Below, piece after piece: positions 1-6,358 of a stretch of DNA of 9,228 bases. The DNA lies in NCBI GenBank assembly GCA_002700865.1, contig PAFB01000133.1, forward strand, positions 1-9,228, written 5' to 3'. Every line of letters starts with the position of its first letter. Position 1 is the stretch's first letter. The position numbers and the translations under genes were made by a program. Source of the DNA: Rhodospirillaceae bacterium (GTDB taxonomy: Bacteria > Pseudomonadota > Alphaproteobacteria > UBA7985). Below the pieces are notes generated by a model. It was given only the letters and a program-made list of their open reading frames with translations, made no database searches and had not been told where the DNA came from.

Positions 1-1307
1 TAGCCTTGGCCCAAAATACTCCCCGCCATGATTTCACCCGCTGCCCAAAGATTTTCCGCCGGTCCGTCCTGCATCTGCACGCGGGCCCTCTGGTCCACCT
101 TAAGCCCCAAATAGGTGAAGGTAACGCCGGGGCGCAGGGTGTAGCCGTAGAACGGCGGTTCGATGATAGGTCGCGCCCAGTTGGTCTTTGCCGGTTCGAC
201 ACCGCGCGTGGCAAGGCCATCGAGTTCCGTAGGGCGGAATCCGCTGAGATCATTGGCACAGGCAGCATTAAAGGCGCTGATCGAGGCCAAACTGGCCTGT
301 GTAGGCAGGCCCATCTGCTCGACCAACCCTTCGAGCGTATCGCTGGTCAGTGGCGGGTAGAGTGAGGGCATGAACAGGTTCAGCGAGCGGCTGTCAATGA
401 TCACGTGGCCAATCTGATCGGGCTGAGCCGCCACCAGCCGACCCCAGATCGCGTAGCGCTTGGGCCAGACGTCTTCACCCTCGTCGTAGAAGCGCTGGCC
501 ATTCTGGTTGAGGACCACGGAAAACGGCACACAATCCAGCCGACTGGCGATGCCGCCGTCGAATTTGGGTGCCCGTCCATCGATAGCGACGGCGTGGCAC
601 TGGGTCGGGTCGCCGACAGACTGTGCGCCCTGATCCAGCAAATCGCGCAGGACCACGCCGCGGTTGTACTTGGTACCCCGGATCAGGAAATTCTGTGCGC
701 CCGGTCCCCAAGCACGTTCAAGCCAGTCCGTGTCGCCTTGAAACCCGCCCGAAGCAGCGATGACAGCGCGCGGCTGCACCCGACTTTCAGCGCCGTGCTC
801 ATCGGTGAACACCACTTCCTCAACCCGGTTGCCGCGCATATCGACGTGCGCAACCTCGGTCTGATAGCGCACCGTTACGCCCAGCGCCTCTGCCCGCCGA
901 TAGAGCGCGTTCACAAGCGCCTTGCCGCCGCCGAGGAAGAAAGCGTTGGTGCGGGACAGGGACAAGGTGCCGCTGAGTGAAGGCTGAAACCGGATGCCCT
1001 GCGCCTGCATCCATGTAAAGCAGGCCTCGGACTCACGGATCGCTTTGCGCGCCAGCGTTTCGTCCGTCTGGCCTTTGGTTACTTTGATCAGGTCGTCGAA
1101 ATACTCGTCTTCGAGATAGGCCCCGGTCAGCGGACCGGCCGGCTGCTGGTGCATGCAGCGAAAGTTCCGGGTGTGACGGGAGTTACCGCCGCGGTAGGGC
1201 TTGGGGGAGCTTTCCAGTACCAGCACTGAACACCCCGCCAGCGCTGCGTTGATTGCACCGCACAGGGCTGCGTTCCCCCCGCCGAGCACCGCCACATCAA
1301 CTTGCAC
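1..1307 (-). CDS. tcuA: FAD-dependent tricarballylate dehydrogenase TcuA-like, C-terminus cut by the window edge
   Basis: Cytoplasmic flavoprotein of the succinate dehydrogenase/fumarate reductase flavoprotein superfamily. In Salmonella, TcuA oxidises tricarballylate to cis-aconitate. Reading from the GTG at 1307 gives 435 codons with no stop before the edge. The N-terminus has an FAD-binding glycine loop GGGNAALCGA (residues 9-18), an acidic E32 closing the Rossmann unit, then GGNSRHTRN (40-48), FQPSLSGTLSLSRTNAFFLG (107-126) and, near the end, RPGVTFTYLG (392-401) and GEIMAGSILGQG (424-435), the second FAD-contact region. I recognise these as TcuA-type features from memory, not by search. 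From the family length (about 465 aa) roughly 30 residues are missing. The start follows a purine-rich GGGAGAGGGG by 7 bases. The preceding stop is in the same frame (TAA at 1346-1344), and no other ATG/GTG/TTG lies in frame between. Substrate could be another tricarboxylate or dicarboxylate. The TcuB electron-transfer partner is not in view and may lie beyond the left edge. Confidence 0.88.
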   Translation of the reverse strand, partial: MQVDVAVLGGGNAALCGAINAALAGCSVLVLESSPKPYRGGNSRHTRNFRCMHQQPAGPLTGAYLEDEYFDDLIKVTKGQTDETLARKAIRESEACFTWMQAQGIRFQPSLSGTLSLSRTNAFFLGGGKALVNALYRRAEALGVTVRYQTEVAHVDMRGNRVEEVVFTDEHGAESRVQPRAVIAASGGFQGDTDWLERAWGPGAQNFLIRGTKYNRGVVLRDLLDQGAQSVGDPTQCHAVAIDGRAPKFDGGIASRLDCVPFSVVLNQNGQRFYDEGEDVWPKRYAIWGRLVAAQPDQIGHVIIDSRSLNLFMPSLYPPLTSDTLEGLVEQMGLPTQASLASISAFNAACANDLSGFRPTELDGLATRGVEPAKTNWARPIIEPPFYGYTLRPGVTFTYLGLKVDQRARVQMQDGPAENLWAAGEIMAGSILGQG

Positions 1308-1343
1308 GCACCAACCCCTCTCCCGAACCTTGCTACGAAAAGC

Positions 1344-1703
1344 TTAGGATAGCTGGCTTTCAGTTTCCTTGCGCTCCAATTCCGTGCGCTCCAGTGCGTC
1401 AATCAGCTCCTTTATCACCACGGCATAAGACGCCCCGTGCATGTCACGGTCGGCGCGTGCGCCTTGGACAACTTCGCGCGGTGCGCTGAACTTGATGACA
1501 TTGAGCGCTGCGATGTCAAAGCGTTGCAAGCGCTCGGCTGTGGTGCACAGGGCATCAGCGACGGCTTGCGTGCTCAGGGCCTCACACAGGGCTGAAAATG
1601 CCGCAGCATCGGTACAGAACAGATCAATGGTGATCCAGAACGGTCCCGCATTCTTGGAGCGGATATCCTGCACAAAACCACCACTGCCCGCATCCACGCT
1701 CAA
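1344..1703 (-). CDS. DUF4387 small protein paired with the AtuA-family gene
   Basis: A 119-residue soluble protein with no signal peptide or membrane segment, recognised as the DUF4387 family from RSKNAGPFWITIDLFC (residues 15-30), the central LNVIKFSAPREV (67-78) and the D-x-HGASY stretch (87-93). No biochemical function of the family is known to me; its genes often follow AtuA/DUF1446 genes. The C-terminus (about 102-119) is a charged helix rich in Glu, Arg and Lys, outside the domain. The start is TTG at 1703, overlapping the upstream TGA as TTGA, with GGAGG seven bases upstream; a GTG two codons in (1697) would place that site 13 bases away, so TTG is preferred. It is translationally coupled to the gene before it and 36 bases ahead of tcuA. 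It may be a small subunit of a complex with the AtuA-like protein, which is inference from coupling alone. Confidence 0.82.
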   Translation of the reverse strand: MSVDAGSGGFVQDIRSKNAGPFWITIDLFCTDAAAFSALCEALSTQAVADALCTTAERLQRFDIAALNVIKFSAPREVVQGARADRDMHGASYAVVIKELIDALERTELERKETESQLS

Positions 1704-3052
1704 GGCCCTACCTCCACCACGTCGAGGGCAAAGGCCTCCATTGGGGTTTCCAAGGTCATGACATGGTTGAGAACAAACTCGTGCAACCCGCCACGTTCCA
1801 TTTCCGGCGGTGAGAAGGGAAAGGCAAAGGTGGGCATGGGCTCATTCGGGGTCAGGGCGTAGTGCAGCAAATAGGGATTGAGCAGCTTGGCAATGTCATT
1901 GGCGGCCTGCTGCGTGGCGGCAGTGATCACGGAAAGAACGCCGATCTCATGCGCGTCATGCCGACGGGTTTCGAGCGCACCCAAGGTCGCATTCGACCCA
2001 ATCAGGCGGAATTCGAGACTGTACGCCCCGGCGATGTTTCCGCCCTCTCGCTGCTCAAAGGCTTCACGCAGCTGACCGATCCATTGATCAATCGCCTCGA
2101 CATAGCGACGGTCGCGCACCAGCACCAATGAGGTTGTCTGATATCCCGCCAAGCGCGCGCCTTCCAGCTTGACAGTATAGCGCTCCGACGGGTGCCAAAC
2201 GCTGCCCGTTACCCGCACGCTGGTATCGCCTTCAACGGCGGTGTAGGTCGCGTTGCGCACATCCAATTGGCCGCCGGGTTCGTGCAGGATGAAGGGGTCC
2301 GCGTTCTCGTAGAGCATGTGGGCGGATACCGTCAGCGGCGTGGCGCGCACGCCTTCGCCTGAGGGGCGGACGGTAAAGCCCTCGGCGTCAAACTCGATAA
2401 GAATAGCGCCGGTCGCCGGGTTGTTGGTGGCCAGAGCGCCGCATTCACCAATTTTGGCACCGTGCCAGGCGCCTCCGGGGTGACAGCCGCGTGACAGCGG
2501 CAGGGCCGCGATAACGGCGGTGTCGGTAGAGCGGCCGGCGATCACGATTTCTGCGCCCGTTGCTAGAGCGGCGTTGATCTGCTCCGCGCCTGCGAGGGCA
2601 ACAATATTGCTGCACGCCGCAATATCTTCGCCGTTCAGGGGCATGGCACCGGGGAGCGGGGTCAGGGTGCCTGCCTCGTAGGCCTGCGCGGTGGCGGCTG
2701 GGTTTTGCGAGCAGGCGAGCGTCGCAACACGCAGGCTCTGCCCCTCCTCCACAGCGACCTCTCGGGTGATGTCGAGCAACCAATCAACCATGGCGTCTGT
2801 GCCGCAGGTTCCCGCAGTCCCAACCAGCAAAGGCACCCCCAGCCGCGCCCGCGCCTGCATCAGCAACCGCCATTCGCGCTTGACCGATGCGCGCGAATAC
2901 TTGCACGAACCCGTGCCCAGATAGTGGGGACCGCTGTCGGTTGAGCCACCGTCGATGGCGATGATGTCGGGGCGCATGCGCAAGCCCCGCTCCAGCGCGT
3001 CCGGATCGACACTGATCCCCAGCGCGCCGGATGGGATGAGAACTTTTACCAC
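1700..3052 (-). CDS. AtuA/DUF1446 family protein of unknown reaction
   Basis: A 450-residue soluble protein of the AtuA (acyclic terpene utilisation A, DUF1446) family. The family is named for a Pseudomonas gene needed for citronellol/geraniol use, but its reaction is not established to my knowledge. Signatures: IPSGALG at residues 6-12, DIIAIDGGSTDSGPHYLG (29-46), LVGTAGTCGTDAMVDWL (76-92), AGRSTDTAVIAALPLSRG (172-189) and AKIGECGALATNNP (199-212). The repeated G-S-T-D and GTxGTD loops look like a phosphate- or carboxylate-binding Rossmann-like core. Residues after about 350 (RLIGSNATLG onward) form a separate C-terminal domain. Start is GTG at 3052, 12 bases after the tctA stop; the Shine-Dalgarno is weak, so expression probably depends on coupling to tctA. 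The stop overlaps the next start. A role in terpene degradation is unlikely here, because no acyl-CoA carboxylase or dehydrogenase genes are present; the setting points to tricarboxylate metabolism. Confidence 0.83.
   Translation of the reverse strand: MVKVLIPSGALGISVDPDALERGLRMRPDIIAIDGGSTDSGPHYLGTGSCKYSRASVKREWRLLMQARARLGVPLLVGTAGTCGTDAMVDWLLDITREVAVEEGQSLRVATLACSQNPAATAQAYEAGTLTPLPGAMPLNGEDIAACSNIVALAGAEQINAALATGAEIVIAGRSTDTAVIAALPLSRGCHPGGAWHGAKIGECGALATNNPATGAILIEFDAEGFTVRPSGEGVRATPLTVSAHMLYENADPFILHEPGGQLDVRNATYTAVEGDTSVRVTGSVWHPSERYTVKLEGARLAGYQTTSLVLVRDRRYVEAIDQWIGQLREAFEQREGGNIAGAYSLEFRLIGSNATLGALETRRHDAHEIGVLSVITAATQQAANDIAKLLNPYLLHYALTPNEPMPTFAFPFSPPEMERGGLHEFVLNHVMTLETPMEAFALDVVEVGP
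1711..1715 (-). promoter_or_regulatory. Ribosome binding site for the TTG start of the DUF4387 gene
   Basis: GGAGG on the minus strand, inside the last codons of the AtuA-like gene, ends seven bases before the TTG at 1703. It is what decides for TTG over the in-frame GTG at 1697. Confidence 0.7.
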
Positions 3053-3064
3053 GGTGATATCGGC

Positions 3065-4609
3065 CTAATCCTGAGTCACCTGACTGTCGCGGGCTTTCTT
3101 GCGCTCGCGACGGGCCAGACGGCCTTCGATCATGGGATAGAGCAGCATGGCCGCGGCAATCAGCAGGAACACCAGCGTCATCGGACGCTGCCAGATAAAG
3201 CTGAAACCGGTGTAGTCCGGGTCGGTGAGAGCACGGCCCAAATTGTCCTCCATCCTGATCCCCAGAATGAACCCAATGACGATCGGTGCAATCGGGAACT
3301 TCGCCAGCCGAAGCAGCGTCGTCACCACCCCGAGAACAATCATCGTGTAAAGCTCAGTCGGGTTTTGACTAACCAGATAAGCCCCAACCATTGAGAAGAA
3401 TAGAACAAAGGGGATCAAGAAGGTACGCGGCACGGCGAGCAGCTTGGCGATGTAAGGGATCAATGGATAGTTCAGGATCAGCAGAACCACGTTCCCGAAG
3501 TACATCGAGATAATGATGCCCCAGAAGATGTCCGGGTTGTCGTTGATCAGCGCCGGGCCGGGCTGGACCCCAAGCGATATCAGCGCCACCAGCAGGATCG
3601 CTGTGGTGCCAGAGCCGGGGATACCCAAGGTCAGCATGGGCACGAACGACCCGGTCGAGGCAGCATTGTTTGCGGTTTCAGGGGCAGTCAAGCCACGCAA
3701 GGACCCTTTACCGAACTCGTCTCGCTTTTCCTTGGGCGCAATATTGCGCTCCATGGCGTAGCCCATCAGTGAGGCGATGGTCGCCCCTGCCCCCGGCATC
3801 ACACCGATCAGAAAGCCGAGGATCGACTGGCGACCAATGACGGGCGCCATTTCTTTGGCTTCCTTGCCGTTGATCCTCATGTTGTTGATTTCTTTGCTCT
3901 GGCCATCCCCTTTGTACTGACCGCGCTTGGGGTCAAGGATGAGGAAGAAGGCTTCGGGCACGGCGAACAGCCCCATGATCAGCGTGATCGAGGAAATACC
4001 ATCCTGCAGCGGCACGTAGCCGAAGGTAAAACGGGGGCGATTGGCAAACTGTGAACCTTCGCCAATCGACGCGAGGATCATGCCGAAGATGACCATCAGC
4101 ACAGCCTTGTAAGCCCGTCCGCGCTCGCCAAAGGCCGCGACTGCTGTCATGCCGACAATCATTACAGCCAGATACTCAGGCGACTGGAACAGCAGCGCAA
4201 CATCGGCCAGCGGCTTGGCGGCAAGGGTGAGCAGGATTGCGCCCAAGGTGCCACCGGCGAAGGAAGACAGCGCCGCAATGGTCAGAGCCTTACCCGCAAA
4301 GCCCTTGCGCGCCATGGGATAGCCATCGAAGGAAGTCGCAACCGTGGACGCGACCCCCGGCGCGTTGATCAGAATAGAAGACGTGGAACCGCCGAACACG
4401 GCGCCATAGTAGACCCCGGCAAGCATGATCATCGCAATCGATGGATCTCCAATGCCGACAGCCACGGGGATCATGATGGCAATTACTTGCATTGGCCCCA
4501 GACCGGGCACCATGCCGATAAAGGAACCGATCAGACAGCCCAACACCACAAGAGCAATGGCCTGAAACGTAAACGCGGCACTCAGGCCGGTGAGGATGCC
4601 TTCCATCAT
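3065..4609 (-). CDS. tctA: Tripartite tricarboxylate transporter large membrane subunit TctA
   Basis: Inner-membrane transport subunit of the TTT family, 514 residues, the usual size for TctA, with about 12 hydrophobic segments. It probably moves a tri- or dicarboxylate delivered by TctC using the ion gradient. It shows the two related family motifs of its internal repeat: GMVPGLGPMQVIAIMIP (residues 32-48) and GVMPGAGATIASLMGY (269-284). Other family blocks are GVYYGAVFGGSTSSILINAPG (65-85), the conserved PETANNAASTG (310-320) and LGIPGSGTTAILL (328-340). A charged loop with DPKRGQYKGDGQSKE (226-240) separates the halves. It ends in a basic tail RLARRERKK on the cytoplasmic side. The start is the ATG at 4609 (a second ATG follows at once), four bases after the tctB stop with a G-rich run upstream, so translation is coupled to tctB. 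The substrate cannot be read from the sequence; tricarballylate or citrate is inferred from the neighbouring dehydrogenase. Confidence 0.96.
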   Translation of the reverse strand: MMEGILTGLSAAFTFQAIALVVLGCLIGSFIGMVPGLGPMQVIAIMIPVAVGIGDPSIAMIMLAGVYYGAVFGGSTSSILINAPGVASTVATSFDGYPMARKGFAGKALTIAALSSFAGGTLGAILLTLAAKPLADVALLFQSPEYLAVMIVGMTAVAAFGERGRAYKAVLMVIFGMILASIGEGSQFANRPRFTFGYVPLQDGISSITLIMGLFAVPEAFFLILDPKRGQYKGDGQSKEINNMRINGKEAKEMAPVIGRQSILGFLIGVMPGAGATIASLMGYAMERNIAPKEKRDEFGKGSLRGLTAPETANNAASTGSFVPMLTLGIPGSGTTAILLVALISLGVQPGPALINDNPDIFWGIIISMYFGNVVLLILNYPLIPYIAKLLAVPRTFLIPFVLFFSMVGAYLVSQNPTELYTMIVLGVVTTLLRLAKFPIAPIVIGFILGIRMEDNLGRALTDPDYTGFSFIWQRPMTLVFLLIAAAMLLYPMIEGRLARRERKKARDSQVTQD

Positions 4610-4613
4610 TGGC

Positions 4614-5228
4614 TCAGCCCCCCAACATGTTCATGATTGCCTTGGGCAAAGGCGGAATTGTGCGGTCGAGGACGTAGGTGACAAGCAGCCAGATTGCCAG
4701 CGGAGCAACCAGGGAGACCATCACCATCGCGATCCACCGACGCTCGCCAAGAATGATACTGCCCAGCAGCAGCAGGAAGAAGGTCGAGGGGATAAAGCCG
4801 CCAGCGCGCAGGTAGGTCGAGTAGACAATCATCAGCGCAATCATGGCCACCAGTTGCCCCCACTTGGCCTGCCCGAAGTTGGCAAAGCTCAAATCGGCCA
4901 TTCGGTCCTGATTTTCTTTAAGCTGCGCTTGAGTGAGTTCCTCGCCTTCGCTTGCGCCTTCGCCTTCGCCTTTGCTTGCGTCTGCGTCAGCGTTCTTAAC
5001 CGCGTCCGCGCGTGCCTTTGCGCCGGTGGTCGGCGCAATGATGGTTACGACCGAAGCAATAATCCCGGCCACGCCCAGAATACGGGGCAGCGTGTCAACA
5101 CGCATGGGTTGGTTCTTGAAGAACGGCGGGATGGTCTTGGCCAAATCAAAGGCGAAATACGTGAACAGACAGCAGAGGATCAGCAAGATCACCCCAACAA
5201 TGCGGTCAGCGGTCAGAAAGCGAGACAT
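4614..5228 (-). CDS. tctB: Tripartite tricarboxylate transporter small membrane subunit TctB
   Basis: Small inner-membrane subunit of the TTT transporter, 204 residues from the ATG at 5228. Four hydrophobic segments are visible: IVGVILLILCCLFTYFAF near the N-terminus, ILGVAGIIASVVTIIA (50-65), LVAMIALMIVYSTYL (126-140) and the long FFLLLLGSIIL ... WLLVTYVL region to the end, with the family-like GGFIPSTFFLLLLGS. A GTG two codons upstream (5234) is also open, but an AGG lies 3 bases from it and 8 bases from the ATG, so the ATG is preferred. Between the second and third membrane segments sits an unusual hydrophilic stretch (about residues 70-113) rich in Ala, Asp, Glu, Gly and Lys, which makes the protein longer than the usual TctB of roughly 140-170 residues. 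The gene follows the tctC terminator by 65 bases and is tightly linked to tctA. Confidence 0.9.
   Translation of the reverse strand: MSRFLTADRIVGVILLILCCLFTYFAFDLAKTIPPFFKNQPMRVDTLPRILGVAGIIASVVTIIAPTTGAKARADAVKNADADASKGEGEGASEGEELTQAQLKENQDRMADLSFANFGQAKWGQLVAMIALMIVYSTYLRAGGFIPSTFFLLLLGSIILGERRWIAMVMVSLVAPLAIWLLVTYVLDRTIPPLPKAIMNMLGG
4938..4985. repeat. Degenerate GCCTTC-like tandem repeat inside tctB
   Basis: Within tctB the plus strand reads as imperfect copies of a six-base unit (gccttc, gcttgc, gccttc, gccttc, gccttt, gcttgc) around 4943-4980. It encodes the low-complexity acidic stretch ASKGEGEGASEGEE in the loop between membrane segments 2 and 3. Repeats of this sort can change length by slippage in whole codon pairs, without breaking the frame. 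Confidence 0.7.
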
Positions 5229-5293
5229 GGTCACTACCTGTCAGGTCAGCAAAGGTGTTGAGAAACAGAAGGTTAGCGCGATAACTCGAAAGC

Positions 5294-5332
5294 GCAAAAG
5301 AGAAAAGAAGGGAGCCGCAAACGGCCCCCTTC
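5294..5332 (-). terminator. Intrinsic terminator/attenuator between tctC and tctB
   Basis: On the minus-strand transcript, 16 bases after the tctC stop, an 11-bp stem (5322-5332 with 5307-5317) with one G-U pair closes a four-base loop (5318-5321) and is followed by a U-rich tract, TTTTCTCTTTT (5306 down to about 5296). The stem core is GC-rich (GGGGGCCG/CGGCTCCC). On the plus strand the wobble becomes an A-C mismatch and no T-run follows, so the signal has minus-strand polarity. It probably ends a large share of transcripts after tctC, leaving more binding protein than membrane subunits. Confidence 0.8.
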
Positions 5333-5348
5333 CCTTTAGTCTGAGGGC

Positions 5349-6311
5349 TTAGAGGAAGCCCATGGACGTCATCAGATCACCGATGATCTGCTCCTGATTT
5401 TCCAGGAAGGAGACGAAATCAGCGCCGGGGTTGTGGATTTCAACCCAACCGTTACGGGCACGAACAGCTTCCCACTCAGGCGTTGCGTACATGGCCGCAA
5501 TCGCAGCGCGGTAAGCGTCTGCTTTGTCGTCAGGCAGACCCGGTGCTGCGAAGAAACCGCGCCAGTTTACGAAGTAAGCGCCATCGGCACCGGCTTCCGA
5601 ACAGGTCGGTACATCTGGAGCATCAGCCACGCGAGCGTCGCTGGTGATACACAGAATATCAACTTCGCCAGCCTTGGACTGCGCCAGAGCCTCACCCAGA
5701 CCGGTGGAGAGAACTTCGATCTCGCCCGAGAGCAGAGCAGCCAGAGCCACCCCACCAGCATCGAACGGCAGGTAAGCAATCTTGGTCGCGTCAGCGCCGG
5801 CGGCGTTCATGACCATGGCACCGATCAGGTGGTCCATACCACCGGGAACCGAACCACCGCCCATGGCGATAGAGCTGCTGTCTGCGTTGTATGCTGCAAC
5901 CAGGTCAGCCAGCGTGGTCGCCGAACCCGGCGTCACAACCAGCGCACCAAAATCACCAATGGTACCGGCGATCATGGTCAGGTCGGAGAAGTTGTAAGGG
6001 AACACGCCCTGCAAGGACCGGATCACGATAGGCGTTGAGTTCACCATCAGGGTTCCGTGCATGGAGTCAGCGTTCTCGATCAGGTGGCCAATGGCAACAC
6101 CACCACCGCCGCCAGACATGTTCTCGTAGGACGCGGAGCCAACGATGCCTGCGCCAGTCAATGCTTCACCGGTGCCGCGCGCGGTCCCGTCCCAGCCGCC
6201 ACCAGCGCCGCCAGGGATCAGGAAGTGAATGGAATCAACCAGTTGTTCCGCATGCGCGGCTGAGCTGGTTGCGACGAGTGCTGCTGCACCCACTGCGAGT
6301 TTCTTCAGCAT
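5349..6311 (-). CDS. tctC: Periplasmic tricarboxylate-binding receptor TctC (Bug family)
   Basis: Extracytoplasmic solute receptor of the TTT transporter, 320 residues. A Sec signal peptide is clear: MLKK, a hydrophobic Ala/Val core, and a cut after AHA (residue 21). The mature part opens with IHFLIPGGAGGGWDGTARG (28-46), the Bug-family ligand loop whose conserved Asp (D41) contacts the substrate, and continues with ENMSGGGGGVAIGHL (63-77), the typical E-N-x-x-G-G-G loop after beta strand 2. Family residues continue to FLENQEQIIGDLM near the C-terminus. Two cysteines in the second half (in DILCIT and PTCSEAG) could form a disulfide. The frame is open 26 codons further upstream, but GGAGG seven bases before 6311 and the signal peptide fix this start. 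The gene lies 47 bases after the AfuA-like gene and is followed by a terminator-like hairpin. Binding specificity is not readable from sequence. Confidence 0.95.
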   Translation of the reverse strand: MLKKLAVGAAALVATSSAAHAEQLVDSIHFLIPGGAGGGWDGTARGTGEALTGAGIVGSASYENMSGGGGGVAIGHLIENADSMHGTLMVNSTPIVIRSLQGVFPYNFSDLTMIAGTIGDFGALVVTPGSATTLADLVAAYNADSSSIAMGGGSVPGGMDHLIGAMVMNAAGADATKIAYLPFDAGGVALAALLSGEIEVLSTGLGEALAQSKAGEVDILCITSDARVADAPDVPTCSEAGADGAYFVNWRGFFAAPGLPDDKADAYRAAIAAMYATPEWEAVRARNGWVEIHNPGADFVSFLENQEQIIGDLMTSMGFL

Positions 6312-6318
6312 GGATAAT

Positions 6319-6323
6319 CCTCC
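6319..6323 (-). promoter_or_regulatory. Ribosome binding site that fixes the tctC start
   Basis: On the minus strand GGGAGG ends seven bases before the ATG at 6311. This is a near-ideal site and selects this start, which begins a signal peptide, over the longer open frame reaching 6389 and overlapping the upstream gene. Confidence 0.85.
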
Positions 6324-6358
6324 CGTTATGCTGATTTCAGGTTTCTGAGGATCGCCTG

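Noticed and set aside
405..980. Plus-strand open frame opposite tcuA
   Set aside because: It is a shadow of the tcuA reading frame, which carries FAD-binding and family motifs along the whole stretch.
5236..5246. Palindrome ACCTG-N-CAGGT at the tctB ribosome site
   Set aside because: Five-base arms around a single base are likely by chance at this length, and a one-base loop cannot form a stable RNA hairpin; the AGG is simply the ribosome site.
4590..5261. Long plus-strand open frame of 223 codons opposite tctB
   Set aside because: It lies antisense to an unmistakable tctB in a GC-rich region. Its product is highly polar with Gln/His/Arg runs and repeats, mirrors tctB codon bias, and has no family features or ribosome site.
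5433..6038. Plus-strand open frame of 201 codons opposite tctC
   Set aside because: It is antisense to a complete, well-supported tctC, and its translation has no recognisable domain or start context.
6312..6358. Terminator between the AfuA-like gene and tctC
   Set aside because: Only short TCAG/CTGA pairings exist and there is no U-run; the genes probably share a transcript.
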